From: an uncultured Prevotella sp. | Lineage (GTDB): Bacteria > Bacteroidota > Bacteroidia > Bacteroidales > Bacteroidaceae | NCBI GenBank assembly: GCA_947095945.1 | Contig: CAMUQM010000030.1 | Span: 1 to 14,985 of the forward strand | DNA length: 14,985 nucleotides | Direction of reading: 5' to 3' | Shown: positions 7,491 through 14,867 of the stretch, piece by piece | Position numbering within the stretch: position 1 is the stretch's first letter | Layout of the letters: each line of letters starts with the position of its first letter | Made by a program: the position numbers and the translations under genes | Notes under the pieces: model-generated | Told to the model about the DNA's origin: nothing | The model's database searches: none | What the model saw: only the letters and a program-made list of their open reading frames with translations

Positions 7491-7521
7491 TTGCTTATTA
7501 ATGTAGAAAAACGTAAATTTG
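7491..7521 (+). promoter_or_regulatory. Promoter of the A'-B' module
   Basis: TTGCTT at 7491-7496, a 17-base spacer and TAAATTTG at 7514-7521; ATG of A' begins 22 bases on. It matches the promoter of copy 1 element for element, and the shared leader ending CTAACTTTAACAATATGCA shows promoter and gene were duplicated together. Confidence 0.75.
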
Positions 7522-7543
7522 TCCCATAACTAACTTTAACAAT

Positions 7544-8218
7544 ATGCAGAAACCGCAATGGGAATGGGTAAGGACTTTTGTCCAACGCAAAGAACTATCG
7601 CTTGCTACAGCCTTACACCTTGGCTCGATAATCCTCTGCGGACTGATTTACATCCTACTGCCCGAAGACATCCACCTACGCTGGGGACTGACTTACGTGC
7701 TGATTTGGGCTGCTCTTCTGTCACCCATTGCGCTGATGATTGCAGCACGAAAAAGCAAAAGGAAGTTGGCTATACGCCTTTACAGTGGGGTGATAGGCAT
7801 AGGGCTTTGGCTACTTGCCATTTTCCTTCAAGCCATAGGGGGCGATATTTTACTCCCTTCCACCTACTTTTGTAAAGATGGTGATTACCTTGCAAGGCGA
7901 TACAGATACGACTTCTTCGACAACAACATGACGGCTGTTTACAAGGTTAACGGGCTGACAGAAAGGAGAGTTGCATTCTATAGCTACAGCAATCCTGACT
8001 CTATCAAGGTCTATGAGTCGCTGAATGTCATCGCTTTCTACTGTCCTTCCGAAATACAGGAAGACCCATTGCCCAGCGACACCATCGCTCCGATTCGTGT
8101 CATCGAACAGCTCCACGACCGCCCGATAGAGCCCGAACAGAAGAAAGAAGTGGAACAACTTGCCCACCAACTTAATGCCCGGCTCGGCTATACACTGACT
8201 GGAAACCAAGAATACTAA
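7544..8218 (+). CDS. Membrane protein A', unknown family (module copy 2)
   Basis: 224-residue paralogue of the protein encoded at 5031. The three membrane helices (about 20-97) are nearly identical to those of A, while the C-terminal part differs: an extra residue in YLARRYRYDFF, NNMTAVYKVNG for NNLIGVYKVNG, and a longer end (LTGNQEY). Conserved words across both copies, FFDNN, VYKVNGLTE, FYSYS, PDSIKVY, NVIAFYCPSEIQEDP and LNARLGYTL, mark the parts likely under selection. DNA identity is complete over 7552-7749 and falls sharply after about 7830, as expected from local gene conversion. The gap to B' is 289 bases, against 20 in copy 1. No family or enzyme motif is recognised. Confidence 0.85.
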   Translation: MQKPQWEWVRTFVQRKELSLATALHLGSIILCGLIYILLPEDIHLRWGLTYVLIWAALLSPIALMIAARKSKRKLAIRLYSGVIGIGLWLLAIFLQAIGGDILLPSTYFCKDGDYLARRYRYDFFDNNMTAVYKVNGLTERRVAFYSYSNPDSIKVYESLNVIAFYCPSEIQEDPLPSDTIAPIRVIEQLHDRPIEPEQKKEVEQLAHQLNARLGYTLTGNQEY

Positions 8219-8264
8219 ATTCATAATTATGATTACCAATATGAGAAAAGTAAAAGCTATAACC

Positions 8265-8530
8265 CCAAATCATAAAATTCAAAGTTCAAACATCAAAGTT
8301 CAAAGAACAATAAGGATTAGTGCCATTAGTGCCATTCGTAGTTGTTCGAAGTTCAAATCATAAAGTTCAATGTTCAAACATCAAAGTTCAAAGAACAAGA
8401 ACTTCAAACATCAAAGTTCAAAGTATAACAAATGATTCGTGTTATTCGAGAAATTCGTAGTCGCTAATCATAAAGTTCAAAGTTCAAACATCAAAGTTCA
8501 AAATTCTATGCTCAAAGTTCAAAGATTTAA
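8265..8530 (+). repeat. AAGTTCAAA-type repeat array between A' and B'
   Basis: Repeats of the word CATCAAAGTTCAAAG and variants (ATCATAAAGTTCAAAGTTC, TTCAAACATC) fill the gap, interrupted by segments such as AGTGCCATTAGTGCCATTCG and GTGTTATTCGAGAAATTCG. Similar words occur at 10510-10530 and, decayed, at 14660-14720. The array reaches the B' start: ATGCTCAAAGTTCAAAGA at 8508. No separate gene is present. Confidence 0.75.
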
Positions 8531-10478
8531 AAACATCAACTTTAAACAACCTGTTTGCCTTGTCGCAACGCTCCTCTCTATAACACTTCTTGGTAGTAGT
8601 TTCAGAAGTGGTAAGACTGATATACACGAGATGCCAGACAGCATTCAGATGGCTATCGACTCCATAAACAAGTATAATCTCTTTTCAGACACTTACGTTC
8701 TCGGACCAGAGCATCATCGATCAAAACAATATAATTATGCTGATTGGCTGCGCCGTCACGCCACATCCGACCAGTTAGCCGAGATAGCTAAGACAAATTC
8801 TAATCCTGCCACACGTCTTTGGGCGTTAAGAATCTTGTTGGAGAAACCTAACAAGCAAGTCTACGATGTCCTGAAAGCGGCTATTAACGACACAACTGAG
8901 GTTGAACAAATGAGTTATTGTTTCTACTCTAAGCTTCCTTATAACCTCAAGGCTTTCTCTCTCTACTACTTTGATCAAGAGAACAGTCAGACAGAAGAAA
9001 TGCAGGAGGCGATAGACAGTTTAGCTTTCTTCGATTACATGAAGCAGTATGGATATGATTCTGAAATTCTTAATTGCTTCAAGCCTAAACAGAAATACTA
9101 TGTAACTGCTGTCGAAGCTGCCAACAACGGACAGGTAGAAATCCTGCCATTACTCGTCAAATACAAGAACCCTAACGACCGACAGCGTATCAGTAAGTTG
9201 CTGCAAGCTGACTTTGAGGAGAATAAGAAACTGACATACGAATCTCGTAAAATCCTTGAAGCATGGAGCAAACCAGACTTTGAAGAATACGCAAAAAGCG
9301 TTTGCCAGACCGTTATCGGTAAGCCTGACGACTTTGACGTAGAGGATTATTTCCCTTTTCTGTGGCAATATCCTGCGCCTTGGAGCTATCAACTTCTTGA
9401 GAATATCCTTTCTGGTAAAGACAGATATAGTAACATTCACGAAATAAAGGAACACTTTATAAAGTATGCTAAGGAAGGACCTATCCCTCCTATCTTCCAA
9501 CCGCTGTACGACAGATATCTAAAGGAAAGACGTACAGTCAGAAGTGGAAGACCACAAACGGAAGAGTCGCTTAAAACGCTTAGAATGGCTCTTGACGCCT
9601 TAAACAAGGAGACTTTCTTTTCCATGCATGAGACTACAGAGCACGATCGTTATTATCGTTTAATGCAATTTGATTATGCAGACTCATTGCGCTACAATGC
9701 TACAAGCGACCAGTTGGCTGAGATTTCCCAAACAAGTCCTTCGCGTATCACACGCCTTTGGGCATTCAGAATCCTATTGGAGAAACCCAATGGACAAATA
9801 TTCAACATTCTAAAACAGGCAATAAACGACACTACAGGGGTAAACTATTCATCCAGTTCTGAAAAAGAAAGCAAAGTTCCCTTCAACCGTTCTATTCTCA
9901 GCGTCTACTATCGTAACGTAGACGAGGACCTGCCTGCACAACAGCAAGCAGCCATTGACAGCTTAGTCTTCTTTGATTATATGAAGAAATATGGATATGA
10001 AAAAGGGTTCCTTCATGACCTCCAACCACTCAAATCCTATTACCCAACTATCATCAAAGAGGCTGACAAAGGCAATGACGGGGTTTTGATGTTCCTCACT
10101 CGATACAAGAACAAGAAAGACATCGCGCGAATCAATAAGTTTCTGAAGCGCGATCTGAAGAAGAATGGGCAAATGACCAACGAATCTTATTGGCTCCTTA
10201 AGGCGTGGGATAAGCCAGACTTTGAATGGTATGTAAAGACCATCTGCCAAGCTGCAGCCAAAAAGAAGACACATTACGGTCAATCTCGTTACATCAGCCT
10301 CCTTTGGAGCTACCCTGCACCGTGGAGCTATGATATTTTTAAAGATATGATTTCCCAAGAAGAAAAATACAAGAACTTCTCAGATATAAAGGCTTTTCTT
10401 CAACAACAAGCGCAACACGGAACGTTTCCTCAAGTCTTCCGACCGCTGATTGACAAGTATGTGACAGGAAAGAAGTAA
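8508..10478 (+). CDS. Exported double-repeat protein B' (module copy 2)
   Basis: 656 residues from ATG 8508; no named family. It is two B-like halves joined in frame: the YAD-LR-x-ATSDQLAEI segment lies at residue 77 and again 313 residues later, and both halves carry TRLWAxRILLEKP, a DTT turn, a YKN-x-x-D-x-x-R-I-x-K motif, a W-x-K-P-D-F-E segment and YPAPWSY. Each half matches the whole of B (5711). ATG 8508 is chosen because it aligns the signal segment (LLSITLLGSS) with that of B; a GTG at 8439 would add 23 residues encoded by the AAGTTCAAA repeat. Where B has Cys29, B' has Gly (SFRSG), so it is not a lipoprotein. The role is unknown, probably binding in the periplasm. Confidence 0.85.
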   Translation: MLKVQRFKNINFKQPVCLVATLLSITLLGSSFRSGKTDIHEMPDSIQMAIDSINKYNLFSDTYVLGPEHHRSKQYNYADWLRRHATSDQLAEIAKTNSNPATRLWALRILLEKPNKQVYDVLKAAINDTTEVEQMSYCFYSKLPYNLKAFSLYYFDQENSQTEEMQEAIDSLAFFDYMKQYGYDSEILNCFKPKQKYYVTAVEAANNGQVEILPLLVKYKNPNDRQRISKLLQADFEENKKLTYESRKILEAWSKPDFEEYAKSVCQTVIGKPDDFDVEDYFPFLWQYPAPWSYQLLENILSGKDRYSNIHEIKEHFIKYAKEGPIPPIFQPLYDRYLKERRTVRSGRPQTEESLKTLRMALDALNKETFFSMHETTEHDRYYRLMQFDYADSLRYNATSDQLAEISQTSPSRITRLWAFRILLEKPNGQIFNILKQAINDTTGVNYSSSSEKESKVPFNRSILSVYYRNVDEDLPAQQQAAIDSLVFFDYMKKYGYEKGFLHDLQPLKSYYPTIIKEADKGNDGVLMFLTRYKNKKDIARINKFLKRDLKKNGQMTNESYWLLKAWDKPDFEWYVKTICQAAAKKKTHYGQSRYISLLWSYPAPWSYDIFKDMISQEEKYKNFSDIKAFLQQQAQHGTFPQVFRPLIDKYVTGKK

Positions 10479-10534
10479 AACATCCTCTTACCGAAGTGGA
10501 AAAGTAAAAGCTCAAAAATCAAAGTTCAAAGTTT

Positions 10535-10881
10535 TTCTCTCACAGAGTTCACAGATGAACAGATGCGATGCAGACACAGAGACCTAAAGGTCATGGAAGA
10601 CACAGAAGCCTAAGACAGAAGGAACTTTGTTTAGTTAACAAGTGGATAAGTGGACAAGGTACTTGCGAAAGAAGACAAAGTAACAAAAGAACAGACAGAA
10701 GGTACAGAAAGCAAAAAATAATGAGTAGAAGATATTAAGTAGCAGAACCCACAACTTGTTAACTTGTAAACTTGTCAACTTGTTAACTTGTTCTCTTGTC
10801 AACTAAAACTCTGTGCCATCAATGACCTTTAGGTCTCTGTGTCTGCATTGCATCTGTTCATCTGTGAATTCTGTGAGAGAA
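10535..10881. repeat. 347-bp palindromic element with 60-bp inverted ends
   Basis: 10535-10594 and 10822-10881 are inverted copies with 58 of 60 bases matching, containing CACAGATGAACAGATG and ACAGAGACCTAAAGGTC. Inside, GTTTAGTTAACAAGT near 10629 and the ACTTGTTCTCTTGTCAACTA run near 10785 form a second, weaker inverted pair, and 10752-10795 is a chain of AACTTGTTAACTTG words. No target-site duplication or transposase is seen. The gap 10479-11288 also holds block R4 and a terminator, and no supported gene. Confidence 0.85.
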
Positions 10882-11069
10882 CAATAGCCTATAATTTATG
10901 TGAATAGAGTAGATTATTATTCATTTTTGAACGGACGATAAGTATAAAATCCGCCGAAAATACTCTGAAAAATTATTACATAAATTCGCACAAAAGTTCT
11001 AAAATAAAGATGAAAAATACCGATAAAAAGCAAGCTTGCAACCAACAGAAAATCAGATGATTATAAAGT

Positions 11070-11179
11070 CGTGCAAGAAAAGGTGCTTAATCGGACTTCA
11101 AAAGGGCGTTAGTAAGAGTTCGAAAGGGCATCTTTTAAAAGCCAATTGGGCGTTAATTGAAAGCCAATATATGCCTTTC
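11070..11179 (+). repeat. 22-bp-period repeat block, copy R4
   Basis: Five units of exactly 22 bp (11070-11091, 11092-11113, 11114-11135, 11136-11157, 11158-11179). Unit 1 ends AAAAGGTGCTTAAT like unit 1 of R3, unit 2 has GGACTTCAAAAGGGCGTTAGT split as GGACTTC and AAAAGGGCGTTAGT, unit 4 has AAGCCAATTGGGCG. It lies between the convergent ends of B' and the CPBP protease gene. Confidence 0.82.
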
Positions 11180-11206
11180 TCAAAATCAACTTATGAAAAA
11201 TTAGGA

Positions 11207-11240
11207 CAAAAAGAGGCTCTCCTTTTTCAAAAAGGAGAGC
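11207..11240 (-). terminator. Terminator of the ribF-CPBP transcript
   Basis: On the minus strand GCTCTCCTTTTT pairs with AAAAAGGAGAGC (11216-11240), followed by CTCTTTTTG. A strong stem with a T-run 49 bases after the CPBP stop fits an intrinsic terminator. No T-run follows on the plus strand. Confidence 0.75.
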
Positions 11241-11288
11241 GTGCAAACGACATGTTTTCTCATAAAATCATAAAGACGAAAACCACTT

Positions 11289-12113
11289 TTACTTCTTTTC
11301 CTTTCCAAATTTTCCCCATAACTGGAGCAAGGCTGGGACAAAGATACACAACGAGAAGAACAAGCCTCCATACATCATTCGATTGTTGCCGTGGAAGAAG
11401 TCGATGAGTTTCCCATCGTTCATCTGTGGCATTAGATTGAACATAAGATAAGCCATTGTGTTGTTTACCCAATGAAGAACAAAACCGGGCAGAATACTAC
11501 CAGTGTTAGCATACAGCCAACCCAACAGCAGACCAATAACAAAAGCGTGTAACCCCTGCGCTAAATTGAAATGAATAACACCAAAAATGAGTGCAGGGAC
11601 AACTATAGCTATCCATCGATTACGCTCGCCCAGTACGTTTTGCAGTACACGCTGAATAGCACCACGGAAGACAATCTCCTCAGCGATTGGCACCATGATT
11701 CCCAAGGCGACATAGCCCCAAGACACCTTCATGATACTTTCAAACATCTCTTCCGTCCCCTCTGGCATCGTTAGGTTAATCTTCTCAACAAGGAATTGCA
11801 TGGGTAGAATTGAACCTAAAGCCAAGAGGGCTGACCAGATGAGTACACCCCAAGGTCGAGTTTTCAAATAGTTGCTTGATATGGGTGCCCACTTTGTGCT
11901 AATAAAGAGGATAAAGGTTACAAGACTACTAATAACCGCTGTTATTGCAAGGGTCTCGCCGTCCTTCGCCAGAACTATCCCATTGACAGCCGAGCCTCTG
12001 AGTAGACTCACAAGCTGACTGCCTGCTAACAAAGAAAGGCTTTGTATCAATATGAAAAGTGAAACAAATAAGATGATATAGAGCGTTGCGCTCAACACGT
12101 TTTTATTATTCAT
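11289..12113 (-). CDS. CPBP-family intramembrane metalloprotease
   Basis: 274 residues with about eight hydrophobic segments. The three CPBP (Abi/CAAX-protease) motifs are present: EEIVFR (Glu145, Glu146, Arg150), FGVIH (Phe177, His181) and HWVNN (His214, Asn217/218). The Glu and His residues are the metal and catalytic residues in the family, so it should be active. It acts in the inner membrane; substrates of bacterial members are mostly unknown, with roles from prenyl-protein-like processing to bacteriocin immunity. Its start lies 11 bases after the ribF stop, so it shares ribF's transcript. The pairing of a CPBP protease with ribF does not by itself suggest a joint function. Full length with intact motifs. 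Confidence 0.9.
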   Translation of the reverse strand: MNNKNVLSATLYIILFVSLFILIQSLSLLAGSQLVSLLRGSAVNGIVLAKDGETLAITAVISSLVTFILFISTKWAPISSNYLKTRPWGVLIWSALLALGSILPMQFLVEKINLTMPEGTEEMFESIMKVSWGYVALGIMVPIAEEIVFRGAIQRVLQNVLGERNRWIAIVVPALIFGVIHFNLAQGLHAFVIGLLLGWLYANTGSILPGFVLHWVNNTMAYLMFNLMPQMNDGKLIDFFHGNNRMMYGGLFFSLCIFVPALLQLWGKFGKEKK

Positions 12114-12124
12114 TTTTACGAATC

Positions 12125-13096
12125 TTAATGCGTATTAATAATATTCTCTTGTATGTTATAAGTCTCATCAAAAATGAGGTTGACGTGGTTCTTATCTTGC
12201 TTCAACTGCTCTGCCAAGGCTTCCAATGACTCAAACTTACGCTCGTCTCTTATCTTGCTGATGAAACAAACAAGGACTTCCTGCCCATAGAGATTACCTG
12301 TGAAATTAAAGAGGTTCACCTCTACCGAAGTGGTTGTGCCGTTGAAAGTCGGTCGTTGTCCAACATTCATCATCCCTCGTTTCCATTCAACAGAATCCTT
12401 CAAGCGCACCATGACAGCGTAGACACCAGATGCAGGAAGAAGTTGTTGACAGCCACTCACATCAAGATTGGCTGTTGGAAAGCCCATCTTTCGCCCATTC
12501 TGGTATCCGTTTACAATACGACTTTCAATCGTATAATTATAGCCTAAAAGACGATTGGCAACCTCTATTTTACCCTCACGGAGGTAATTCCTGATAACCG
12601 AAGAACTTATCTTCTCGTCATCTGGCAGGAAAGCATCGGCACGAATAACCTCAACACCCAACTCTTTGCCATACTGAACATAGTGCTCAAAAGTCTCTGA
12701 ACGGTTATGTCCGAAACGGTTGTCATAACCAATGATAAGTTTCTTCACGTTCAGCTGTTTGCACAACACCTCCTGCATGAAGTCGTGCGCAGAGAGTGAA
12801 GCCAATGAAGCATCGAAATGTAGTACGAAGCTATTATCAATACGTGTCTTCGAGAGTAGCAATAGCTTCTCGTCGAGTGTCGACAGCAGTTGTGGCTGGT
12901 AGTCAGCCTGAAGCACCTGACGCGGATATCGGTCAAAGGTGATGACTGCCGATGCCATTCCCGATCGTCCAGCCTCATCAATGACACGACTAATCAAGAA
13001 CTGATGTCCACGATGCACACCATCAAAGAATCCGATGGTTGCAACCTGTTCCGCCAGTTCATATTCCTCGCCTCGCTTGATATATATAGTGTTCAA
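12125..13096 (-). CDS. ribF: Bifunctional riboflavin kinase / FAD synthetase
   Basis: 323 residues. It phosphorylates riboflavin to FMN and adenylates FMN to FAD in the cytoplasm. The N-terminal nucleotidyltransferase domain has GFFDGVHRGH (22-31), IIGYDNRFGH (121-130) and the SSSVIRN loop (164-170). The C-terminal riboflavin kinase domain has GRKMGFPTANL (201-211), GVYAV (224-228) and NVGQRPTF (244-251). Both catalytic parts look complete. The start is TTG at 13096: an in-frame TAA lies three codons further upstream, no ATG exists between it and the first beta-strand, and the residues after TTG fit the usual start of the family. First gene of a two-gene unit with the CPBP protease. Confidence 0.95.
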   Translation of the reverse strand: MNTIYIKRGEEYELAEQVATIGFFDGVHRGHQFLISRVIDEAGRSGMASAVITFDRYPRQVLQADYQPQLLSTLDEKLLLLSKTRIDNSFVLHFDASLASLSAHDFMQEVLCKQLNVKKLIIGYDNRFGHNRSETFEHYVQYGKELGVEVIRADAFLPDDEKISSSVIRNYLREGKIEVANRLLGYNYTIESRIVNGYQNGRKMGFPTANLDVSGCQQLLPASGVYAVMVRLKDSVEWKRGMMNVGQRPTFNGTTTSVEVNLFNFTGNLYGQEVLVCFISKIRDERKFESLEALAEQLKQDKNHVNLIFDETYNIQENIINTH

Positions 13097-13127
13097 TCTT
13101 TTTTCTTATAAATCGTTTACTTTCTTG

Positions 13128-13135
13128 CAAAGGTA
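13128..13135 (-). promoter_or_regulatory. -7 element of the ribF promoter
   Basis: Minus strand TACCTTTG, a full match to TAnnTTTG, 31 bases before the TTG start. The -33 side is only weakly matched (TTTATG about 18 bases upstream). Confidence 0.6.
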
Positions 13136-13230
13136 CTCCAAATCACTCATAAACCCTCTTCCGCTCAAACAAAATGTGTTAAAACATTAAATTTCCTTAC
13201 CATCTATTCTCCTTTTTCCATTTATTTCAT

Positions 13231-13238
13231 TATCTTTG
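13231..13238 (+). promoter_or_regulatory. -7 element of the tRNA promoter
   Basis: TATCTTTG, a full match to TAnnTTTG, 21 bases before the first base of the tRNA. The upstream element is unclear. Confidence 0.6.
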
Positions 13239-13259
13239 CACCCGAATTCACGAAATTCA

Positions 13260-13333
13260 GGACTTGTAGCTCAGTTGGTTAGAGCAACAGACTCATAATC
13301 TGGAGGTCCCTGGTTCAAGCCCAGGCTGGTCCA
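13260..13333 (+). tRNA. tRNA-Met (CAT anticodon)
   Basis: A 74-base cloverleaf: acceptor GGACTTG with CTGGTCC (one T-T mismatch), D stem GCTC/GAGC, anticodon stem ACAGA/TCTGG with an A-G pair at its top, loop CTCATAA with anticodon CAT (13294-13296), and T stem CCTGG/CCAGG with loop TTCAAGC. The 3' CCA is not encoded (A then CAT). A G-C first pair argues against the initiator; elongator Met is most likely, though a CAT-reading Ile tRNA (modified to lysidine) cannot be excluded by eye. Confidence 0.92.
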
Positions 13334-13345
13334 CATTTTATAATC

Positions 13346-13382
13346 AAGCACTTACAAAGATTTTGTAGGTGCTTTTCTTTTT
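13346..13382 (+). terminator. Terminator after the tRNA
   Basis: AAGCACTTACAAA pairs with TTTGTAGGTGCTT (one G-U), followed by TTCTTTTT. It starts 12 bases after the tRNA. Confidence 0.8.
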
Positions 13383-13500
13383 AGGGTGATCTTCAGGTAA
13401 TCTTTTCGAGTGCAAAAGACTCTGTTCATTCGTGTTATCTGTGAGAGAATGTCGGCTCCACATTGTTCTTCTATTACTTTTTTTATTACAAGTAACTCGT

Positions 13501-13670
13501 TCACTCGTCAACTTGTTAACTAAAATGTGTTCTCCTGTCTCTTTGTCTCTGAATACAAATAACTTGTCTACCTGTTCACTCGTCAACTTGTTAACTAAAA
13601 CGTGTTCTCCTGTTCCTTTATCTCTGAATACCAATAACTTGTCTACCTGTTTACTCGTCAACTTGTTAAC
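13501..13670 (+). repeat. 75-bp tandem repeat, about 2.3 copies
   Basis: TCACTCGTCAACTTGTTAAC starts at 13501 and 13576, and with one change at 13651, giving an exact 75-bp period. Units contain CTAAAA-GTGTTCTCCTGT, CTCTGAATAC and AATAACTTGTCTACCTG. The words ACTTGTTAAC match the core of the element at 10535-10881. The stretch 13383-13674 holds no supported gene; a CTCTGTTCATT...CTGTGAGAGA half-element lies at 13420-13449. Confidence 0.85.
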
Positions 13671-13674
13671 TAAT

Positions 13675-13708
13675 CAAAAAGTGCCAAGACCTTTTGAATC
13701 TTGGCACT
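13675..13708 (-). terminator. Terminator of the rubrerythrin gene
   Basis: On the minus strand AGTGCCAAGA and TCTTGGCACT form a perfect 10-bp stem with a 9-base loop, followed by TTTTTGA. It begins 37 bases after the rubrerythrin stop. Confidence 0.85.
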
Positions 13709-13744
13709 GTGTGACTAACGCTGTGGAATTATTATCGCATTGAT

Positions 13745-14398
13745 TTAATAGTTTGACTCCTCAATTTGGAAGAAGCTCTGTGGATGGTTACATACAGGGC
13801 AAACGGCTGGAGCCTTCTTGCCGATAACGATGTGACCACAGTTGCGGCACTGCCAAATGCAATCGCCCTCACGAGAGAATACCACGCTGTCCTCGATATT
13901 CTTCAAAAGCTTACGGTAACGCTCCTCGTGATGCTTCTCAACCTTACCAACGCTGCGGAACTTAACAGCCAACTCAGGGAAGCCCTCTTCGATAGCATCC
14001 TTTGCCATCTGCTCATACATATCAGTCCACTCATAGTTCTCACCAGCTGCAGCATCAGCGAGGTTCTGAGTAGTTGTAGGGATGTCACCCTCGTGGAGGA
14101 ACTTGAACCAAATCTTAGCGTGCTCCTTCTCATTGCGTGCTGTCTCCTCAAAGAAGCCTGCAATCTGCTCGAAGCCGTCCTTCTTAGCCTTTGAAGCATA
14201 GTAGAGATACTTTGTGTGCGCCTGACTCTCACCTGCGAAAGCATCCTTGAGGTTTTGCTCAGTCTTAGTACCCTTCAATGCTGCTGGGTTAAACTCCTTG
14301 AACTTCTCAGCCTTTACGTGGCATACTGGGCACTCTGCTGGTGCCTCTGTTCCTTCGTGGATATAACCACAAACGGTGCAAATAAATTTCTTTTTCAT
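13745..14398 (-). CDS. Rubrerythrin with two rubredoxin domains
   Basis: 217 residues; a non-haem diiron peroxidase that reduces hydrogen peroxide in the cytoplasm of anaerobes. Domains in order: rubredoxin-like zinc-ribbon fold, Cys7, 10, 23, 26 (TVCGY and CPVCH); four-helix diiron domain, about 45-168, with Glu57, Glu90 and His93, Glu120, Glu123, Glu154 and His157, all ligand positions filled; second rubredoxin, Cys184, 187, 200, 203 (CRNCGH and CPVC). The classic form has only the C-terminal rubredoxin, and reverse rubrerythrin only the N-terminal one; this carries both and is longer than the usual 190 or so. It has its own promoter and terminator, and no operon partner. Confidence 0.94.
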   Translation of the reverse strand: MKKKFICTVCGYIHEGTEAPAECPVCHVKAEKFKEFNPAALKGTKTEQNLKDAFAGESQAHTKYLYYASKAKKDGFEQIAGFFEETARNEKEHAKIWFKFLHEGDIPTTTQNLADAAAGENYEWTDMYEQMAKDAIEEGFPELAVKFRSVGKVEKHHEERYRKLLKNIEDSVVFSREGDCIWQCRNCGHIVIGKKAPAVCPVCNHPQSFFQIEESNY

Positions 14399-14525
14399 AA
14401 TGTTCTTGTATTATAATGTTATGTATTACCTATGCAAATTACGGATAAACCAGTCTTAATACCTACTGATAATCAGTTGGATAAATGCTGTATCTGTTTC
14501 TGTAAATATTACAATCTTCTATTTG

Positions 14526-14556
14526 CAAAGGTATTAATTATTTCTGAGTCTGTCAA
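14526..14556 (-). promoter_or_regulatory. Promoter of the rubrerythrin gene
   Basis: On the minus strand TTGACA (14556-14551), a 17-base spacer and TACCTTTG (14533-14526), a full Bacteroidota match. It would give a leader of about 120 bases before the ATG at 14398. I see no clear OxyR- or Fur-type site in the leader. The remainder of the gap 14557-14742 has only decayed AAGTTC/AAGTTTC-type repeats. Confidence 0.65.
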
Positions 14557-14742
14557 CCTTAATCGCTCTTTTTTTATACGAAATGACCTATTTAGACAAC
14601 GAATAATTAAAGATTGAAGAATAAGAGTAGAGAGAATAAAAAGTAAAAACCTCTATTTTCAAGTTCCAAGTAGAATGTTCCATGCTCAAAGTCTAAATTT
14701 CATCGTTCTAAGTTTCAAGCCCAAAATTTCTCAGTTAAATAA

Positions 14743-14773
14743 TTGTAGTTTATAAAAATATAGTGTATCTTTG
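14743..14773 (+). promoter_or_regulatory. Promoter of the last gene
   Basis: TTGTAG at 14743-14748, a 17-base spacer and TATCTTTG at 14766-14773. The ATG follows about 95 bases later, leaving an untranslated leader of about 87 bases. Confidence 0.7.
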
Positions 14774-14867
14774 CCACTAAGTTACAAAAAGAATAATTAG
14801 CTAAAAACCAAAAGTAGTTCGGAACCAAGTAGACCTAAGCTTGGGAACGATAGACGAAATCTATAAA

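Noticed and set aside
11036..11407. 123-codon plus-strand frame
   Set aside because: It crosses the 22-bp repeat block, the terminator hairpin and the end of the CPBP gene; the translation looks random.
13344..13661. Minus-strand frame with a 25-residue repeat
   Set aside because: It overlaps the tRNA terminator, lacks a good start and promoter, and is fully explained by the 75-bp tandem repeat.
13501..13670. 75-bp repeat as a CRISPR array
   Set aside because: Only about 2.3 copies, the whole period is repeated and no unique spacers exist.
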